In this document: in pieces, positions 44,491 to 54,504 of the stretch
Numbering within the stretch: position 1 is the first letter of the stretch
Layout: every line of letters begins with the position of its first letter
Source of the DNA: Rhynchopus sp. YZ270_cl-10
Lineage: Eukaryota > Euglenozoa > Diplonemea > Diplonemida > Diplonemidae
Direction of reading: 5' to 3'
NCBI GenBank assembly: GCA_964035575.1
Contig: OZ037888.1
Span: 372,001 to 436,000 of the forward strand
Length of the DNA stretch: 64,000 nt
Made by a program: the position numbers and the translations under genes
The notes under the pieces: generated by a model
Told to the model about the DNA's origin: nothing
The model's input: the letters and a program-made list of their open reading frames with translations, nothing else
Databases searched by the model: none

Positions 44491-44522
<32 letters not shown>
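44490..44522 (+). repeat. Poly(T) tract, about 33 bases
   Basis: The T run is uninterrupted. It sits just after a family E repeat and may be the retroposition tail of a minus-oriented short element. Confidence 0.7.
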
Positions 44523-44523
<1 letters not shown>

Positions 44524-44699
44524 AAAATTTTGCTAAATGTTTCTTCACTTTGCTTTTTTATCATGTGATTTTCATTCATTTTTGGGGGAGGGGGTGGGGG
44601 CTGGGACGGAGTGCAAAATGTCTTTGACACAAGCACTGACCGAAGAATGGTTATGCAAAGCCAATCATGCATGCCTCCTTTCGAATACCATAATAATGA

Positions 44700-44762
44700 T
44701 CAAAAAGAGAAGGTCGAAAGTGCAAACGCCTCACTCATCGGCGGACGCAGACACTGGGGGGG
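44700..44762 (+). repeat. Family B short repeat
   Basis: It reads 'gaaagtgcaaacgcctcact' then 'catcggcggacgcagacact', close to the 61.2 kb copy. Confidence 0.6.
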
Positions 44763-45124
44763 ACAAAAAAAAAATGAAAATAAATAAATAAAGACGCACT
44801 TCAGAACACTCATCCTCAGTTGGCCTTTTTTTCGCATTATTACTGTTACCACATTTTTTTCATTGATTGATTTTTTTTTGACAATTTTTTTTTTTGTTTT
44901 TAGTTCGACATCCTAGCTTTCTGATTCTGCCACACATATTTCCTTCACGCACTCTTTTTTCATTCAAACAGGCATTGCCTCAGCGCAGTCACCCTACTCT
45001 GTTGTCTTCCGTTCAAATAAGAAGGGAAACTTTAAAAACAAAAATGACTGCAGCCATGGACTTTCACCTTCCGCTTTTTGACTCATGCATTTCTCAATTA
45101 ATGTTACTGCTTTTAATTTTTTTT

Positions 45125-45200
45125 GTTTGATTTTTTTAGACTACTATCACAAGATAGCATTCACGGTTTTTTTTTTTCTTTTCTTCACAGGATCCTTGAA
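45125..45200 (+). repeat. Family E short repeat
   Basis: It reads 'gactactatcacaagatagc' then 'attcacgg', a T run and 'cacaggatccttgaaag'. It is the fullest copy of this family in the window. Confidence 0.55.
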
Positions 45201-45435
45201 AGACCCTCTGCCTTTTAAGAAAATCCGTCATCTTTTCTGAGAGAGCATTCATAGCAAAAAAGAACAGAATTATCAAAAAAAAAAAGAAGTTTTCTCTATG
45301 TTTAGGTGACCAAGCCTAGCCTTGGTCCTCGTAGTCACCTTCGCAATAAAAAGAAAAAAGAAAAAGAAGAAAAAAAGGATGAATACACCTCTCGTGCACA
45401 CATCTACAAGAGAAAAAAATTATAAAAACAGGCCG

Positions 45436-45515
45436 GTGACAGTGGGGATTGCACAACTGTGACAAACACAACTGAGGCAACTACACTACTCCAACAATTT
45501 TATCAAAAATAAAAA
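45436..45515 (+). repeat. Family C short repeat
   Basis: It reads 'acagtggggattgcacaact' then 'ggcaactacactactccaac', followed by A-rich sequence. The orientation is opposite to the copy at 2484. Confidence 0.55.
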
Positions 45516-45740
45516 ATAAAAAAGCAGGTACCACAAAAGCTGTGATGAGTTGTTGTGGGGAAGGCAAGATTTCTTTCTTTTTCTTTTTTGCTTCATTCGT
45601 TCTGCAAGACCAAAAAATGTACAGAGCACAGCGGTGCAACACTTACATAGCGGTGCAACCATCAGTGATGCAACAACTGAAGACATCAATACTATAGAGT
45701 GGGACGTTGGAATAAATAAAAAAAAAACAAAAAATAAAAA

Positions 45741-45810
45741 AAGAGAAGTTGAAAGTGCAAAACGCACCACCGTCGACCGGCAGACGCAGGGGGCACTGGT
45801 TCTCATCACC
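45741..45810 (+). repeat. Family B short repeat
   Basis: A diverged copy: 'gaaagtgcaaaacgcaccac', 'gcagacgcag' and 'cactggttctcatcacc'. Confidence 0.5.
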
Positions 45811-46045
45811 GAAAGGCAAGGCAGCAAACGAGAAGAAAAAGATCACATTTTTATTTTAAAAAATCGTCGTTTTTTTTTGTTTGCCGTAATCAGGGGAGGA
45901 AACACACCACACTGACAATGACTCTTCTTTTCTATATTGTCTGAACGACTCCAGCTTTTCATTCAGACCAGGGGGGGTTTATTATACCCATCCATCGGTC
46001 TGCCATACCGAGGAAATCGGTCTGGGGTTTTTGGAAGAATTTCAC

Positions 46046-46098
46046 AGTGGAGCTTGCACAGGTGGCAACTACACTATTCCAACAATTTTTCAAGAGGA
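46046..46098 (+). repeat. Family C short repeat
   Basis: It reads 'cagtggagcttgcacaggtg' then 'gcaactacactattccaaca', nearly identical to the intronic copy at 57803. Confidence 0.65.
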
Positions 46099-46734
46099 AA
46101 AAAAAACATTGAGCACAGATCCTGCAGCAGGTGATTGTTGACACAACAAAGTTATAACAAATCCGAATTTTTCCCCCAGGAATTTTTGAACTCTCAAGAG
46201 GGTTTAAACACAATTTTTTATAGATTTGTCAGACGAAGTGACCCCACCAGGACGAACGGATCTCAATGAAGCAAAAAAAGGGCACGAAAGCAGAATCCAA
46301 GTTCAACAACAACACGGTTCCTGCAGGTGGCCGCCACAGTGCCGATTGGAACGGCTGATGCCAAGCACCTCTTTTCTCTCGTGCACCTCATTAAGCACAG
46401 CGTCGGGCGTACTTCTCCTGGGTATTCCATGAAAATCGAGTTTTTAGGATCCCCTAAAATTAGACAAATATGCACAACAACGAGTTGACTATTTTTTGAA
46501 AACTTGGTTGTATTAGTGTATTTTTTATTTTGCCCAGACCAGTTTTTTACCCCAGGCCGGGTTTCAAAAAAAAATAAGCAAACTGCTAAACTCCCCTGAT
46601 TCAGGAAACAAAAAAAAAACAATAACTCTGATAAGTAAAAGGAAAAAAGGTTTTTTCCGTTGATTGCTCAATTTACCCTGTTGCAGGGGGTGATTGACGA
46701 CCGTATCGGAGCAGGTATAAAAAAAAAACTAAAC

Positions 46735-46915
46735 ATACCAACTGATCTGTCCTTACTACTCTACTACTATGTCTTTTTTTCGTTGACCGCAGCCATTTAG
46801 GCTCTTTTGCCTATGACGCACAATGAATGAAGGGGAGGATTCAAAAGGAAGCGTAAAGACAGATCTATCGTTGGTTTTTAAAATGTTTAGTTTCCAATAA
46901 CACTGTGTATGCAAA
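46735..46915 (+). repeat. Dispersed repeat G, copy 3
   Basis: It carries 'tttttttcgttgaccgcagc' and ends with 'ccaataacactgtgtatgc'. It lies just downstream of the adenylate cyclase stop codon, so it could be included in that gene's 3' untranslated region. Confidence 0.55.
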
Positions 46916-46976
46916 AAAACTCCCCCAAAACCATATATTCCCCCCCTCCCCTCGCCGACCCTGCCCCCTCCCTTCC

Positions 46977-49193
46977 TCACTGTGTTCTTCTTGATATCAT
47001 TCTACTTCTGTTGCCCCATCCATTCCAGGCACGGCCCGCATCAGCTCCTTCCGACGGAATTTCAAAAACAACCTCCGCCGCACCACTGATGTCTTTGGTA
47101 TGACGCAGCGCGCTTTTTTCTCCTTCCCCTTCACCACCTTCCCCTTCCCCTTCTTCCCCTTCACAGAGCATTTCAGCTTGCTGCTGTGCAATAATGGTGA
47201 GAGGTGCATAAAATCCAAAGGCATTTCCTTCCGATTCCGCTTCATACGCAAGCTGCGCGCTCCGCTCCACACAGGGACCTGACAGAAGCATATACTTTTG
47301 CCCTGAGGACCCTACATTACCGGTTACTACTTGGCTACTACTGAGACCGATGTGAAGGGGGTACAGATCGCTATGGTTGTAACAGAGTCGCGCAAAGCGG
47401 AGAGAGGTTTCGATGTGCGCACGACACGGTCTCGCTGTGTTCCATCCAAAGGTTGCGACCGTACCATGAAGGTTGGAAGGAACCCCTTCTGTTCGGTCCG
47501 CTGCTGTGATGATAGAACTTAATGCCGCGTTTATATCATCCAATGCTGCTACCCCTGCTACTCCGTCAAAGGCGATGCGCACCGCACCCACCGTCGCACA
47601 CGGTGTACTGACCAATCCATTCACAGAGGTCAACACTACACGAGAAATGGAATCTTCTTCTAAATTCGGCGCCTTCTTGACAGTAATACTCATTTGCTGC
47701 ACCTCGCATCGCCCCTTCAGCGAATCCGGTACTAAACAATGAACACTCATCGGTTCTGATACGCCAGCAAGCTGGAGATACCCCATTTCCTTTGAGGCAT
47801 GGGAACGGAGTCGGTCGTCACGGCGGATATGACGGTAGAGTGTGTCTGGAAGGGCGACACAACCTGGAGTGCATTTTCCTTCAAGGCGTGCTGCAGTATT
47901 TACTGTATGTCCGAAGTAGTCGGTGCGCCCGGTTATTTCATTGATTTCTGCGTTAACGCTTCCAAAGTTGACGCCAATTCGGAGAACAATGCCGCCCCAT
48001 AGTCCGGAGCCATCTGGTGCACATTGTGGAAGTTGGAGAAGTCGTTCAGGCCATACAGCGGCAAGCAGATCTTCTTGCACCATCATAGCGAAGTTCACTG
48101 CATAAACGGGGTCGCTGAAGGCAACCATGAAGGCATCGCCTATGGTCTTCACTTCATAGCCGTCGTATTCGGTGATGGCATTGCGGATGATTGTGTTGTG
48201 GATGCGGAGTGCCTTCTTCATGGCTTCGGGGGCCATCTCCCAGAGAGATGTACTGCCTTTTATGTCGGTGAAGACTAAAGCTGCTTCGCCGTCTTGTCTT
48301 CCTGGAGGAAGCTCGTCGCCGATGGTTGAGCCTTTCGCGTTGGGACCCTTTTGGAAGAGGGCATCGGGGAGGTAAGGGCGGTAGCATGTGAGGTTTGCGA
48401 GGACAGTGCGGAAGGCGGCTTCGAGCTCGTCAGGGAGGTGGCTGCTGCTCTCGCGGAGAGTGGTGTCAGCGGCGTCAAGGTCGAAGCTGGCAAGGCTCGT
48501 TGCAATCAATTTGGCGGTCTGAACCGAGGCCTCCACACGCTCCTTTTCTTGCAGTACCTGAGTCGCAAACCCCCTCGTAAAATTGAAGTCCATCAAAAAG
48601 ATGAAAACCTGCCCGACCAACAACGACACCCCCGCAGTCGCTGTCGACTCGCAGGGCAGGTTCTCACAACCACATATATCTTCTCGTCTCCTCTCCTGTG
48701 GAGGCAGACCGGGGAACTCTCCTAACCCAAATTTGACGACCAGCTCTAATTCCACCACAATCAAGTAGACAACTAAAACCAGTAGGTACATCCGTGTGTG
48801 TGCCTCGCTGACACGGAAGATGAGGATAAGGTCCATGAACACCATGAAGGCAGGCCAGAAGCGGGGTACGTCCATCATAACGTTGTAGACGTCGCTGAAC
48901 ATTGCTGCCACGGTGTAGCCCCACATCGCAGCCATTACGTAGCCGTTGGAGTGTTTCTTGAAGTACAGTAAAGTGGTCAGCGACACAAGGCTCGTGACCA
49001 ACGCAAGTGACATCCCCAAAATCATAAACGCATAATCTCTCAACGGCGTCTTCGTCAGCGTAAAAAGCAACACAACACTGCTCATACACAGCATGATAAT
49101 GTGCCATACAAGAAGCCGCCGCTTCCTGGTCACCACCGCCTCCTCATCACCCCGCTCCACCGATACATTGACAAGCGTGTGAAATGGGTTCAT
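46977..49193 (-). CDS. Membrane adenylate cyclase with a tandem degenerate cyclase domain
   Basis: This class III cyclase makes cyclic AMP from ATP and is predicted to sit in a membrane. Of 738 residues, about 27-205 hold five or six membrane helices. A coiled signalling helix follows (FATQVLQEKERVEASVQTAK). The catalytic domain (about 300-460) has all key residues. Metal-binding aspartates are D310 (VFTDIKGSTSLWE) and D353 (KTIGDAFMVAF). The adenine-selecting pair is K349 and D425, and the transition-state pair is N432 and R436 (VNTAARLEG). Lys/Asp selection argues for ATP rather than GTP. A second, cyclase-like domain (about 545-680; HIGLSSSQVVTGNVGSSGQK) lacks metal aspartates and may be regulatory. 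A Glu/Gly run follows. The FTDI core resembles kinetoplastid cyclases, but the six-helix head differs from their receptor type. On the minus strand, CACCACCAG five bases before the ATG is a good trans-splice acceptor. Confidence 0.92.
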   Translation of the reverse strand: MNPFHTLVNVSVERGDEEAVVTRKRRLLVWHIIMLCMSSVVLLFTLTKTPLRDYAFMILGMSLALVTSLVSLTTLLYFKKHSNGYVMAAMWGYTVAAMFSDVYNVMMDVPRFWPAFMVFMDLILIFRVSEAHTRMYLLVLVVYLIVVELELVVKFGLGEFPGLPPQERRREDICGCENLPCESTATAGVSLLVGQVFIFLMDFNFTRGFATQVLQEKERVEASVQTAKLIATSLASFDLDAADTTLRESSSHLPDELEAAFRTVLANLTCYRPYLPDALFQKGPNAKGSTIGDELPPGRQDGEAALVFTDIKGSTSLWEMAPEAMKKALRIHNTIIRNAITEYDGYEVKTIGDAFMVAFSDPVYAVNFAMMVQEDLLAAVWPERLLQLPQCAPDGSGLWGGIVLRIGVNFGSVNAEINEITGRTDYFGHTVNTAARLEGKCTPGCVALPDTLYRHIRRDDRLRSHASKEMGYLQLAGVSEPMSVHCLVPDSLKGRCEVQQMSITVKKAPNLEEDSISRVVLTSVNGLVSTPCATVGAVRIAFDGVAGVAALDDINAALSSIITAADRTEGVPSNLHGTVATFGWNTARPCRAHIETSLRFARLCYNHSDLYPLHIGLSSSQVVTGNVGSSGQKYMLLSGPCVERSAQLAYEAESEGNAFGFYAPLTIIAQQQAEMLCEGEEGEGEGGEGEGEKSALRHTKDISGAAEVVFEIPSEGADAGRAWNGWGNRSRMISRRTQ

Positions 49194-49237
49194 TTCTCCT
49201 GGTGGTGGTGGTGAGTGTAATCGGAAAAGAGGGTTCT

Positions 49238-49300
49238 GAGGTGAGGTTGAAATGTGGGAAAGGCGGGTGTGTGGTGGATCCGGGTTTTGAACAGCCAAGG
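49238..49300 (-). repeat. 60-bp block upstream of the cyclase, shared with the ankyrin gene
   Basis: The sequence 'gaggttgaaatgtgggaaag' through 'cgggttttgaacagccaag' recurs at 53766-53828 with few changes. It lies about 45-107 bases upstream of the cyclase start and about 325 bases upstream of the ankyrin start. On the transcribed strand it ends in a pyrimidine-rich run. Confidence 0.75.
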
Positions 49301-50116
49301 TCATAGTCAAATATAAGGGTAAAAAAACCCCAAGTCTTTTCAAAGTCTTAACGGTATGTTATGCGACCATCGACCACACCAAATAAAGTTTTCTATTGTC
49401 CCTTTGTCAAAATCTCTTCGTTTTTCTCTTTGTGGATAGTGCTCAGTCACCTTGATCACAATCGTTGTCGCACAGCATCAGATGTGCAAGTGTGTTGTCG
49501 GGGAAGAAAAGACAAACAAACAAAAATATGCAGATAAGCACAGTGATTCAATCAGTCTACACTGAGAGAACCAAGTTTTCAACAACAACAACAACAATAA
49601 AATAATCAGTGGCTGTCACTATCAAACTTGGTGGCCTACTTTACTCAGATTTAGCAAAGTTTGACACATTTCGTGACAGCCACTGATATGTTACACAACC
49701 TGTTACACAGGTTATAATAAGGGTTCGGGAGGGCTTGGGAGTGTTTGGGACACGATTTCCCAGAAAATTTGCCAAAGCCCCCAAAATCCACGGAACATGG
49801 TTTTTGGGGTTGGGCACGTATCGCAAATTTCTGGTCAAACCCGAAAAAACTACTGGACAACGAGCATCAGATTCAGTGACTGCAAGTACAGCCGTCGAAC
49901 CTTGTATTTATCGGTATTTTTTGAATATCAGCTCTAAAAAATACCAAAAAAACACGAGCCTATCATCCTTGCCTATTAAACCTCCCAAAATTGTCAAACC
50001 CAAAGATAGAAGACGTAAAAGAAGCCAAAACATGTTACCTCCACACAGCAGATTCTGCAGTCAGTTCAATGAACGACGTAGTCTTGGTTTGCACAGTTGT
50101 TTATCACACGTTGCCG
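49301..50116. other. Intergenic between ankyrin and cyclase genes
   Basis: The inverted repeat at 49605-49687 is the only structure I could define. A short 'caacaacaacaacaacaata' run precedes it. No gene was recognised. Confidence 0.4.
49605..49687. repeat. 83-bp inverted-repeat mini-element
   Basis: The ends ATCAGTGGCTGTCAC and GTGACAGCCACTGAT are perfect 15-bp inverses, and inner words 'tatcaaactt' and 'aaagtttgaca' also pair. It is too short to code and may be a minimal MITE or an RNA hairpin in the 3' region of the ankyrin transcript. Confidence 0.7.
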
Positions 50117-53100
50117 TCACCGTCCAGAAACTAGCGACGCACTACCTTCAAGAAGAGCAACAGCAGCAGGTTCGTTGCCCAGCTGCAATGCCATGTGGAG
50201 AGGTGTGAGCCCTGAGTTATTTACTGATTCAATTGAGGCACCGTGCTTGAGGAGCATGCTCACAAGCACTGTTTGGTTGTCCGTTGAGAAAGCAGCATAG
50301 TGCAGTGCAGTGTTGCCTTCATTGTCCACAGAGGCAAGAGACGCACCCCTTGAGAGAAGAGCAGTAACAGCAGGTTCATTGTCGTGAGCAATGGCCATGT
50401 GGAGAGGTGTGGTCCCAACGTTGTTGCCAGCTTCACTTGAGGCACCGTGTTTGAGGAGCATGCTCAGAATACCTGATTGGCTGTTCTCAAGACGGGCAGC
50501 ATGGTGCAGTGCAGTGTTGCCTTTGCTGTCCACAGTGGCTAATGACGCACCCCTTGAGAGAAGAGCAACAACAGCAGGTTCGTTGTCATGACCAACGGCC
50601 ATGTGGAGAGGTGTGTCCCCAAAGTTATTGACTGCTTCAATTGAGGCACCGTGCTTGAGGAGGAAATTCACAAACTCCGCTGGGTTGTTCTTTGAGATGG
50701 CAGCATGGTGCAGTGCAGTGTTGCCTTGGCTGTCCGGACTAGCCAGTGACGCACCATGTTCAAGAAGAGCAACAACAGCAGGTTTGTTGTCACGACCAAC
50801 GGCCATGTGGAGAGGTGTAAGCCCACAACTGTTATGAGTTTCGATTGCACCGTGTTTGAGGAGCATGTTCATCAGATCCGCTTGGTTGTTCTTTGAGGCG
50901 GTGGCATGGTGCAGTGCAGTGTTACCTTTGCTGTCCACACTTGCCACTGACGCACCACCTTCAAGAAAAGCAACAACAGCAGGTTCGTTGTCATGACCAA
51001 TGGCCATGTGGAGAGGTGTATCCCCAAAGTTGTTGACTGCTTCAATTGAGGCACCGTGCTTGAGGAGAATATTCACAAGGTCCGCTTGGTTGTTCTTTGA
51101 GATGGCGGCATGGTGCAGTGCAGTGTTGCCGTCATTGTCTACACTTACCACTGACGCACCCTTTGAGAGAAGAGCAACAACAGCAGGTTCGTTGTCACGA
51201 CCAATGGCCATGTGGAGAGGTGTAAGCCCACAATTGTTATGAGTTTCGATTGCACCGTGTTTGAGGAGCATGTTCATCAGATCTGCTTGGTTGTTCTTTG
51301 AGATGGCGGCATGGTGCAGTGCAGTGTTACCTTTGCTGTCCACACTTGCCACTGACGCACCACCTTCAAGAAAAGCAACAACAGCAGGTTCGTTGTCATG
51401 ACCAACGGCCATGTGGAGAGGTGTATCCCCAAAGTTGTTGACTGCTTCAATTGAGGCACCGTGCTTGAGGAGCATGTTCACAAACCCCGCTCCGTTGTTC
51501 TTTGAGGTGACAGCATGGTGCAGTGCAGTGTTGCCTTGGCTGTCCGGACTAGCCACTGACGCACCACCTTCAAGAAGAGCAACAACAGCAGGTTTGTTGT
51601 CACGACCAACGGCCATGTGGAGAGGTGTAAGCCCACAACTGTTCTGAGTTTCGATTGCACCGTGTTTGAGGAGCATGTTCAACAGATCCACTTGGTTGTT
51701 CTCAAGACTGGCAGCACGGTGCAGTGCAGTGTTGCCGTCTCTATCTGCTGCTGACAATGACGCACCCCTTGAGAGAAGAGCAACAACAGCAGGTTCGTTG
51801 TTATGAGCAATGGCCATGTGGAGAGGTGTGGCCCTCATGTTGTTGACAACTTCAATTGAGGCACCGTGCTTGAGGAGCATGCTCACAAAGTCCGCTTGGT
51901 TGTTGTTTGAGGTGGCGGCATGGTGCAGTGCAGTGTTGCCTTTGCTGCCCACACTTGCCAGAGACGCACCACCTTCAAGAAAAGCAACAACAGCAGGTTC
52001 GTTGCCCAGCTGCAATGCCACCTGGAGAGGTGTGAGCCCTAAAGTATTGGCTGCTTCGATTGAGGCACCGTGCTTGAGGAGCATGTTCACAAGCTCCGCT
52101 TGGTTGTTCTTTGAGGCGGTAGCATAGTGCAGTGCAGTGTTGCCGTCACTGTCCACAGAGGCAAGAGACGCACCACCTTCAAGAAGAGCAACAACAGCAG
52201 GTTCGTTGCCCAGCTGCAATGCCTGGAAGAGAGGTGTGAACCCTGAATTATTGACTGCTTCAATTGAGGCACCTTCCTTGAGGAGCATGTTCACAAACTC
52301 CGATTGGATGCTCTCAAGACTCACAGCATAGTGCAGTGCAGTGTTGCCGTCACTGTCTTTTGTGGCCACCGACGCACCCCTTGAGAGAAGAGTAACAGCA
52401 GCAGGTTCGTTGCCATAATCAATGGCCGTGTGGAGGGGTGTGAGCCCTGAGTTATTGACTGCTTCAAGTGAGGCACCGTGCTTGAGGAGCATGTTCACAA
52501 ACCCCGCTCCGTTTTGTGAGGCGGTAACATAGTGCAGTGCAGCGTTGCCTTCACTGTCCACAGAGGCAAGAGACGCACCACCTTCAAGAAGAGCAACAAC
52601 AGCAGGTTCGTTGCCTATTTCTAATGCCAGAAGAAGAGGTGTGCCCCCTAAGCTGTTGACTGCTTCGATTGAGGCACCGTGCTTGAGGAGCATGTTCACA
52701 AAGTCCGCTTGGTTGTTCTTTGAGGCGGCTGCGTGGTGCAGTACAGCGTTGCCATAACTATCCACAGAGGCAAGAGACGCACCACCTTCAAGAAGAGCAG
52801 TAACAGCAGGTTTGTTGCCCCTTTGTAATGACAGAAGAAGAGGTGTAATCCCTAAGCTGTTGACTGCGTCGATTGACGCACCGTGCTTGAGGAGTATGTT
52901 CACAAGCTCCGCTTGGTTGTTCTCTGAGGTGGCGGCATGGTGCAGTGCAGTGTTGCCGTCATTGTCCACAGAGTCAAGAGACGCACCCCTTGTGAGAAGC
53001 TCATTGAGACAGGTGACACTCCCCATTGCTGCACACATCAGTGCAGTCATACCGTGGGGTGACACAACGTCCAGCCCCGCCCCAGCCTCGAGGAGAAGAA

Positions 53101-53443
53101 CCAAACATCCAACGTGACCCTCACATGCACAGATCATCAGAGGCGTCCTGCCCATCATGCCCGTGTCGTCACACACGTCCAACAGCGCAGGCTGCGTGCG
53201 TTCAGTCTCTCCTCCCCTTGCTGACACGTTTGCCGCACCAGCGTTTCTTGTGTCTGGCGCAAAGTGTTGTGCAAGAATCGCCCCAAGGGAGTCCTGCTGG
53301 TTGTCCCTGCACATACAGCACACAGCGTCGTATGGGTCCGCTGCAAAAGCCCGCTTGCCAGCAGCCAGAGCCGGCACCTCGTCTGCTTCACACCCCTTGG
53401 CTGACTTCTCATCTGGTGTGGTGTCTGCGTGTGGCTGCGACAT
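50117..53443 (-). CDS. Ankyrin-repeat protein, about 29-30 repeats
   Basis: The 1108-residue protein has an 85-residue Cys- and Asp-containing head (DAVCCMCRDNQQDSLG) followed to the end by ankyrin repeats. Two types alternate: GNTALHHAA.SKNNQA then a LLKHGASIEAVN end, and TPLHMAI.NEPAVVALL then GGASLASVD. The real unit is thus a pair of about 69 residues, repeated about 14 times and encoded by a 207-bp tandem DNA array. Neighbouring copies are very similar in DNA, which points to recent expansion by unequal exchange or slippage. No other domain, signal peptide or membrane helix is seen. The role is presumably protein binding. The start at 53443 precedes the first conserved residues and follows a short A-rich run. 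Copy number may be unstable between alleles. Confidence 0.92.
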   Translation of the reverse strand: MSQPHADTTPDEKSAKGCEADEVPALAAGKRAFAADPYDAVCCMCRDNQQDSLGAILAQHFAPDTRNAGAANVSARGGETERTQPALLDVCDDTGMMGRTPLMICACEGHVGCLVLLLEAGAGLDVVSPHGMTALMCAAMGSVTCLNELLTRGASLDSVDNDGNTALHHAATSENNQAELVNILLKHGASIDAVNSLGITPLLLSLQRGNKPAVTALLEGGASLASVDSYGNAVLHHAAASKNNQADFVNMLLKHGASIEAVNSLGGTPLLLALEIGNEPAVVALLEGGASLASVDSEGNAALHYVTASQNGAGFVNMLLKHGASLEAVNNSGLTPLHTAIDYGNEPAAVTLLSRGASVATKDSDGNTALHYAVSLESIQSEFVNMLLKEGASIEAVNNSGFTPLFQALQLGNEPAVVALLEGGASLASVDSDGNTALHYATASKNNQAELVNMLLKHGASIEAANTLGLTPLQVALQLGNEPAVVAFLEGGASLASVGSKGNTALHHAATSNNNQADFVSMLLKHGASIEVVNNMRATPLHMAIAHNNEPAVVALLSRGASLSAADRDGNTALHRAASLENNQVDLLNMLLKHGAIETQNSCGLTPLHMAVGRDNKPAVVALLEGGASVASPDSQGNTALHHAVTSKNNGAGFVNMLLKHGASIEAVNNFGDTPLHMAVGHDNEPAVVAFLEGGASVASVDSKGNTALHHAAISKNNQADLMNMLLKHGAIETHNNCGLTPLHMAIGRDNEPAVVALLSKGASVVSVDNDGNTALHHAAISKNNQADLVNILLKHGASIEAVNNFGDTPLHMAIGHDNEPAVVAFLEGGASVASVDSKGNTALHHATASKNNQADLMNMLLKHGAIETHNSCGLTPLHMAVGRDNKPAVVALLEHGASLASPDSQGNTALHHAAISKNNPAEFVNFLLKHGASIEAVNNFGDTPLHMAVGHDNEPAVVALLSRGASLATVDSKGNTALHHAARLENSQSGILSMLLKHGASSEAGNNVGTTPLHMAIAHDNEPAVTALLSRGASLASVDNEGNTALHYAAFSTDNQTVLVSMLLKHGASIESVNNSGLTPLHMALQLGNEPAAVALLEGSASLVSGR
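50230..52990 (-). repeat. 207-bp tandem array coding for paired ankyrin repeats
   Basis: On the plus strand the phrase 'gaggcaccgtgcttgaggag' (with variants) recurs about every 205-207 bases, for example near 50240, 50445, 50645, 51045, 51455, 51860, 52065 and 52470. Some units are two or three residues shorter or carry the variant 'gattgcaccgtgtttgagga'. The blocks around 50800-51050 and 51220-51450 are especially alike, suggesting a multi-unit duplication. Confidence 0.85.
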
Positions 53444-53765
53444 GGTTTTTTGTTGTGTTTGTTCAAATGCAGATTGCTGTGAGTGGTGCGAAGGCAGGGT
53501 ACATCACCATTTGCAGGATGTCCTGCACAGTGCCCAGCTCTCCCCATTGAAATATCTGCTTGTGGTACCATGAGCTGTGCGTGCTGGCTCAGTGGCCATG
53601 TGCTGAATACCCACGCTTCTTCAGCACATGGTGCTGGTATGTGACAAAAACGCAAAATCCTCTTGCGCATCTGGGTCAGGTGTTTTAATTAATAACCATC
53701 GGCGACTTCAACTGCAACACAGGGAACACCTCCACTCTCACAGAAGCAGGCAGGCCTGGCCTGGT

Positions 53766-53828
53766 TGTGAGTGAGGTTGAAATGTGGGAAAGGTGGGTGT
53801 GAGGTGGGTTCGGGTTTTGAACAGCCAA
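53766..53828 (-). repeat. Copy of the block upstream of the cyclase gene
   Basis: It is the same sequence as 49238-49300 with about nine of ten bases identical, in the same orientation relative to transcription. Confidence 0.75.
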
Positions 53829-53982
53829 GAGAAAAAAATCAAAAGGCTCGTGGATCACCATCATCAACGACAGGGTGTCGTGTTTGTCAGGGAAAACACA
53901 GAAATACAACAACAAAAATGAAGACACACATGAACACTCCATCCCTCGCCCATCCCAGTCCCTTCCTCCTGCTTTGGTGAGA

Positions 53983-54018
53983 AGACGCTCTGTGCCTCGG
54001 TGGACACCTGCATCTGTC
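53983..54018 (+). repeat. 36-bp direct repeat, copy 1
   Basis: 'acgctctgtgcctcggtgga' then 'cacctgc' recurs at 54469-54504. Both copies are followed by a 'tctg' and 'aggaa' word. Confidence 0.65.
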
Positions 54019-54468
54019 TTTCGAGGAAGAAGGAAAACGGGGGGCGTGGTGGGATGGGTTGTGTCCATGCAAAATCAACACACGTAACAATGTTGTGGAA
54101 AAACAAAATTATCAAAATAGGCGCTGAACCGTAAAAAAAACACAGGGTTGAAGGTTGCAACTACTCCACTGGCCTGACAAAGGCCATTTGATGCTAACAG
54201 GATGGATGGACGCAAATGCGTCTTTGAAAAGAACAAAAAGTGAAGTTGGTAGTGCAAACGCATCTGGGAGAGGCAGGCACTCACACTTCGCTGGAAAACA
54301 ATGCTATAAATCATCAAAAAGAATACATGACCGAGTCCACGTGTGGAGGGATGTCGTGTGACGTCTGCCGCTGGTATCAAAAACACCACACAGCGTGTGG
54401 CTTCTCGTTCTCACAGACAGACAACACTCGACAAGACGACCCTGTGCGAGGACATGCTGTTGGTGGGA

Positions 54469-54504
54469 GGACGCTCTGTGCCTCGGTGGACACCTGCGTC
54501 TGTT
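54469..54504 (+). repeat. 36-bp direct repeat, copy 2
   Basis: Identical to copy 1 over 'acgctctgtgcctcggtgga' and 'cacctgc'. Its surroundings differ, so only a short block was duplicated. Confidence 0.65.

Larger units (their letters stand above)
43460..46734. other. Repeat-dense intergenic region
   Basis: Short repeats of families B (44700, 45741), C (45436, 46046), D (45376) and E (44426, 45125) lie close together with A and T runs. These include a 33-base T tract at about 44490-44522. Reading frames are short, often crossing these repeats. No gene was recognised in 3.3 kb. Confidence 0.5.

Noticed and set aside
50230-52990. Regular spacing of repeats as a possible CRISPR array
   Set aside because: The repeats are a coding ankyrin array of 207 bp without spacers, in a eukaryotic setting.
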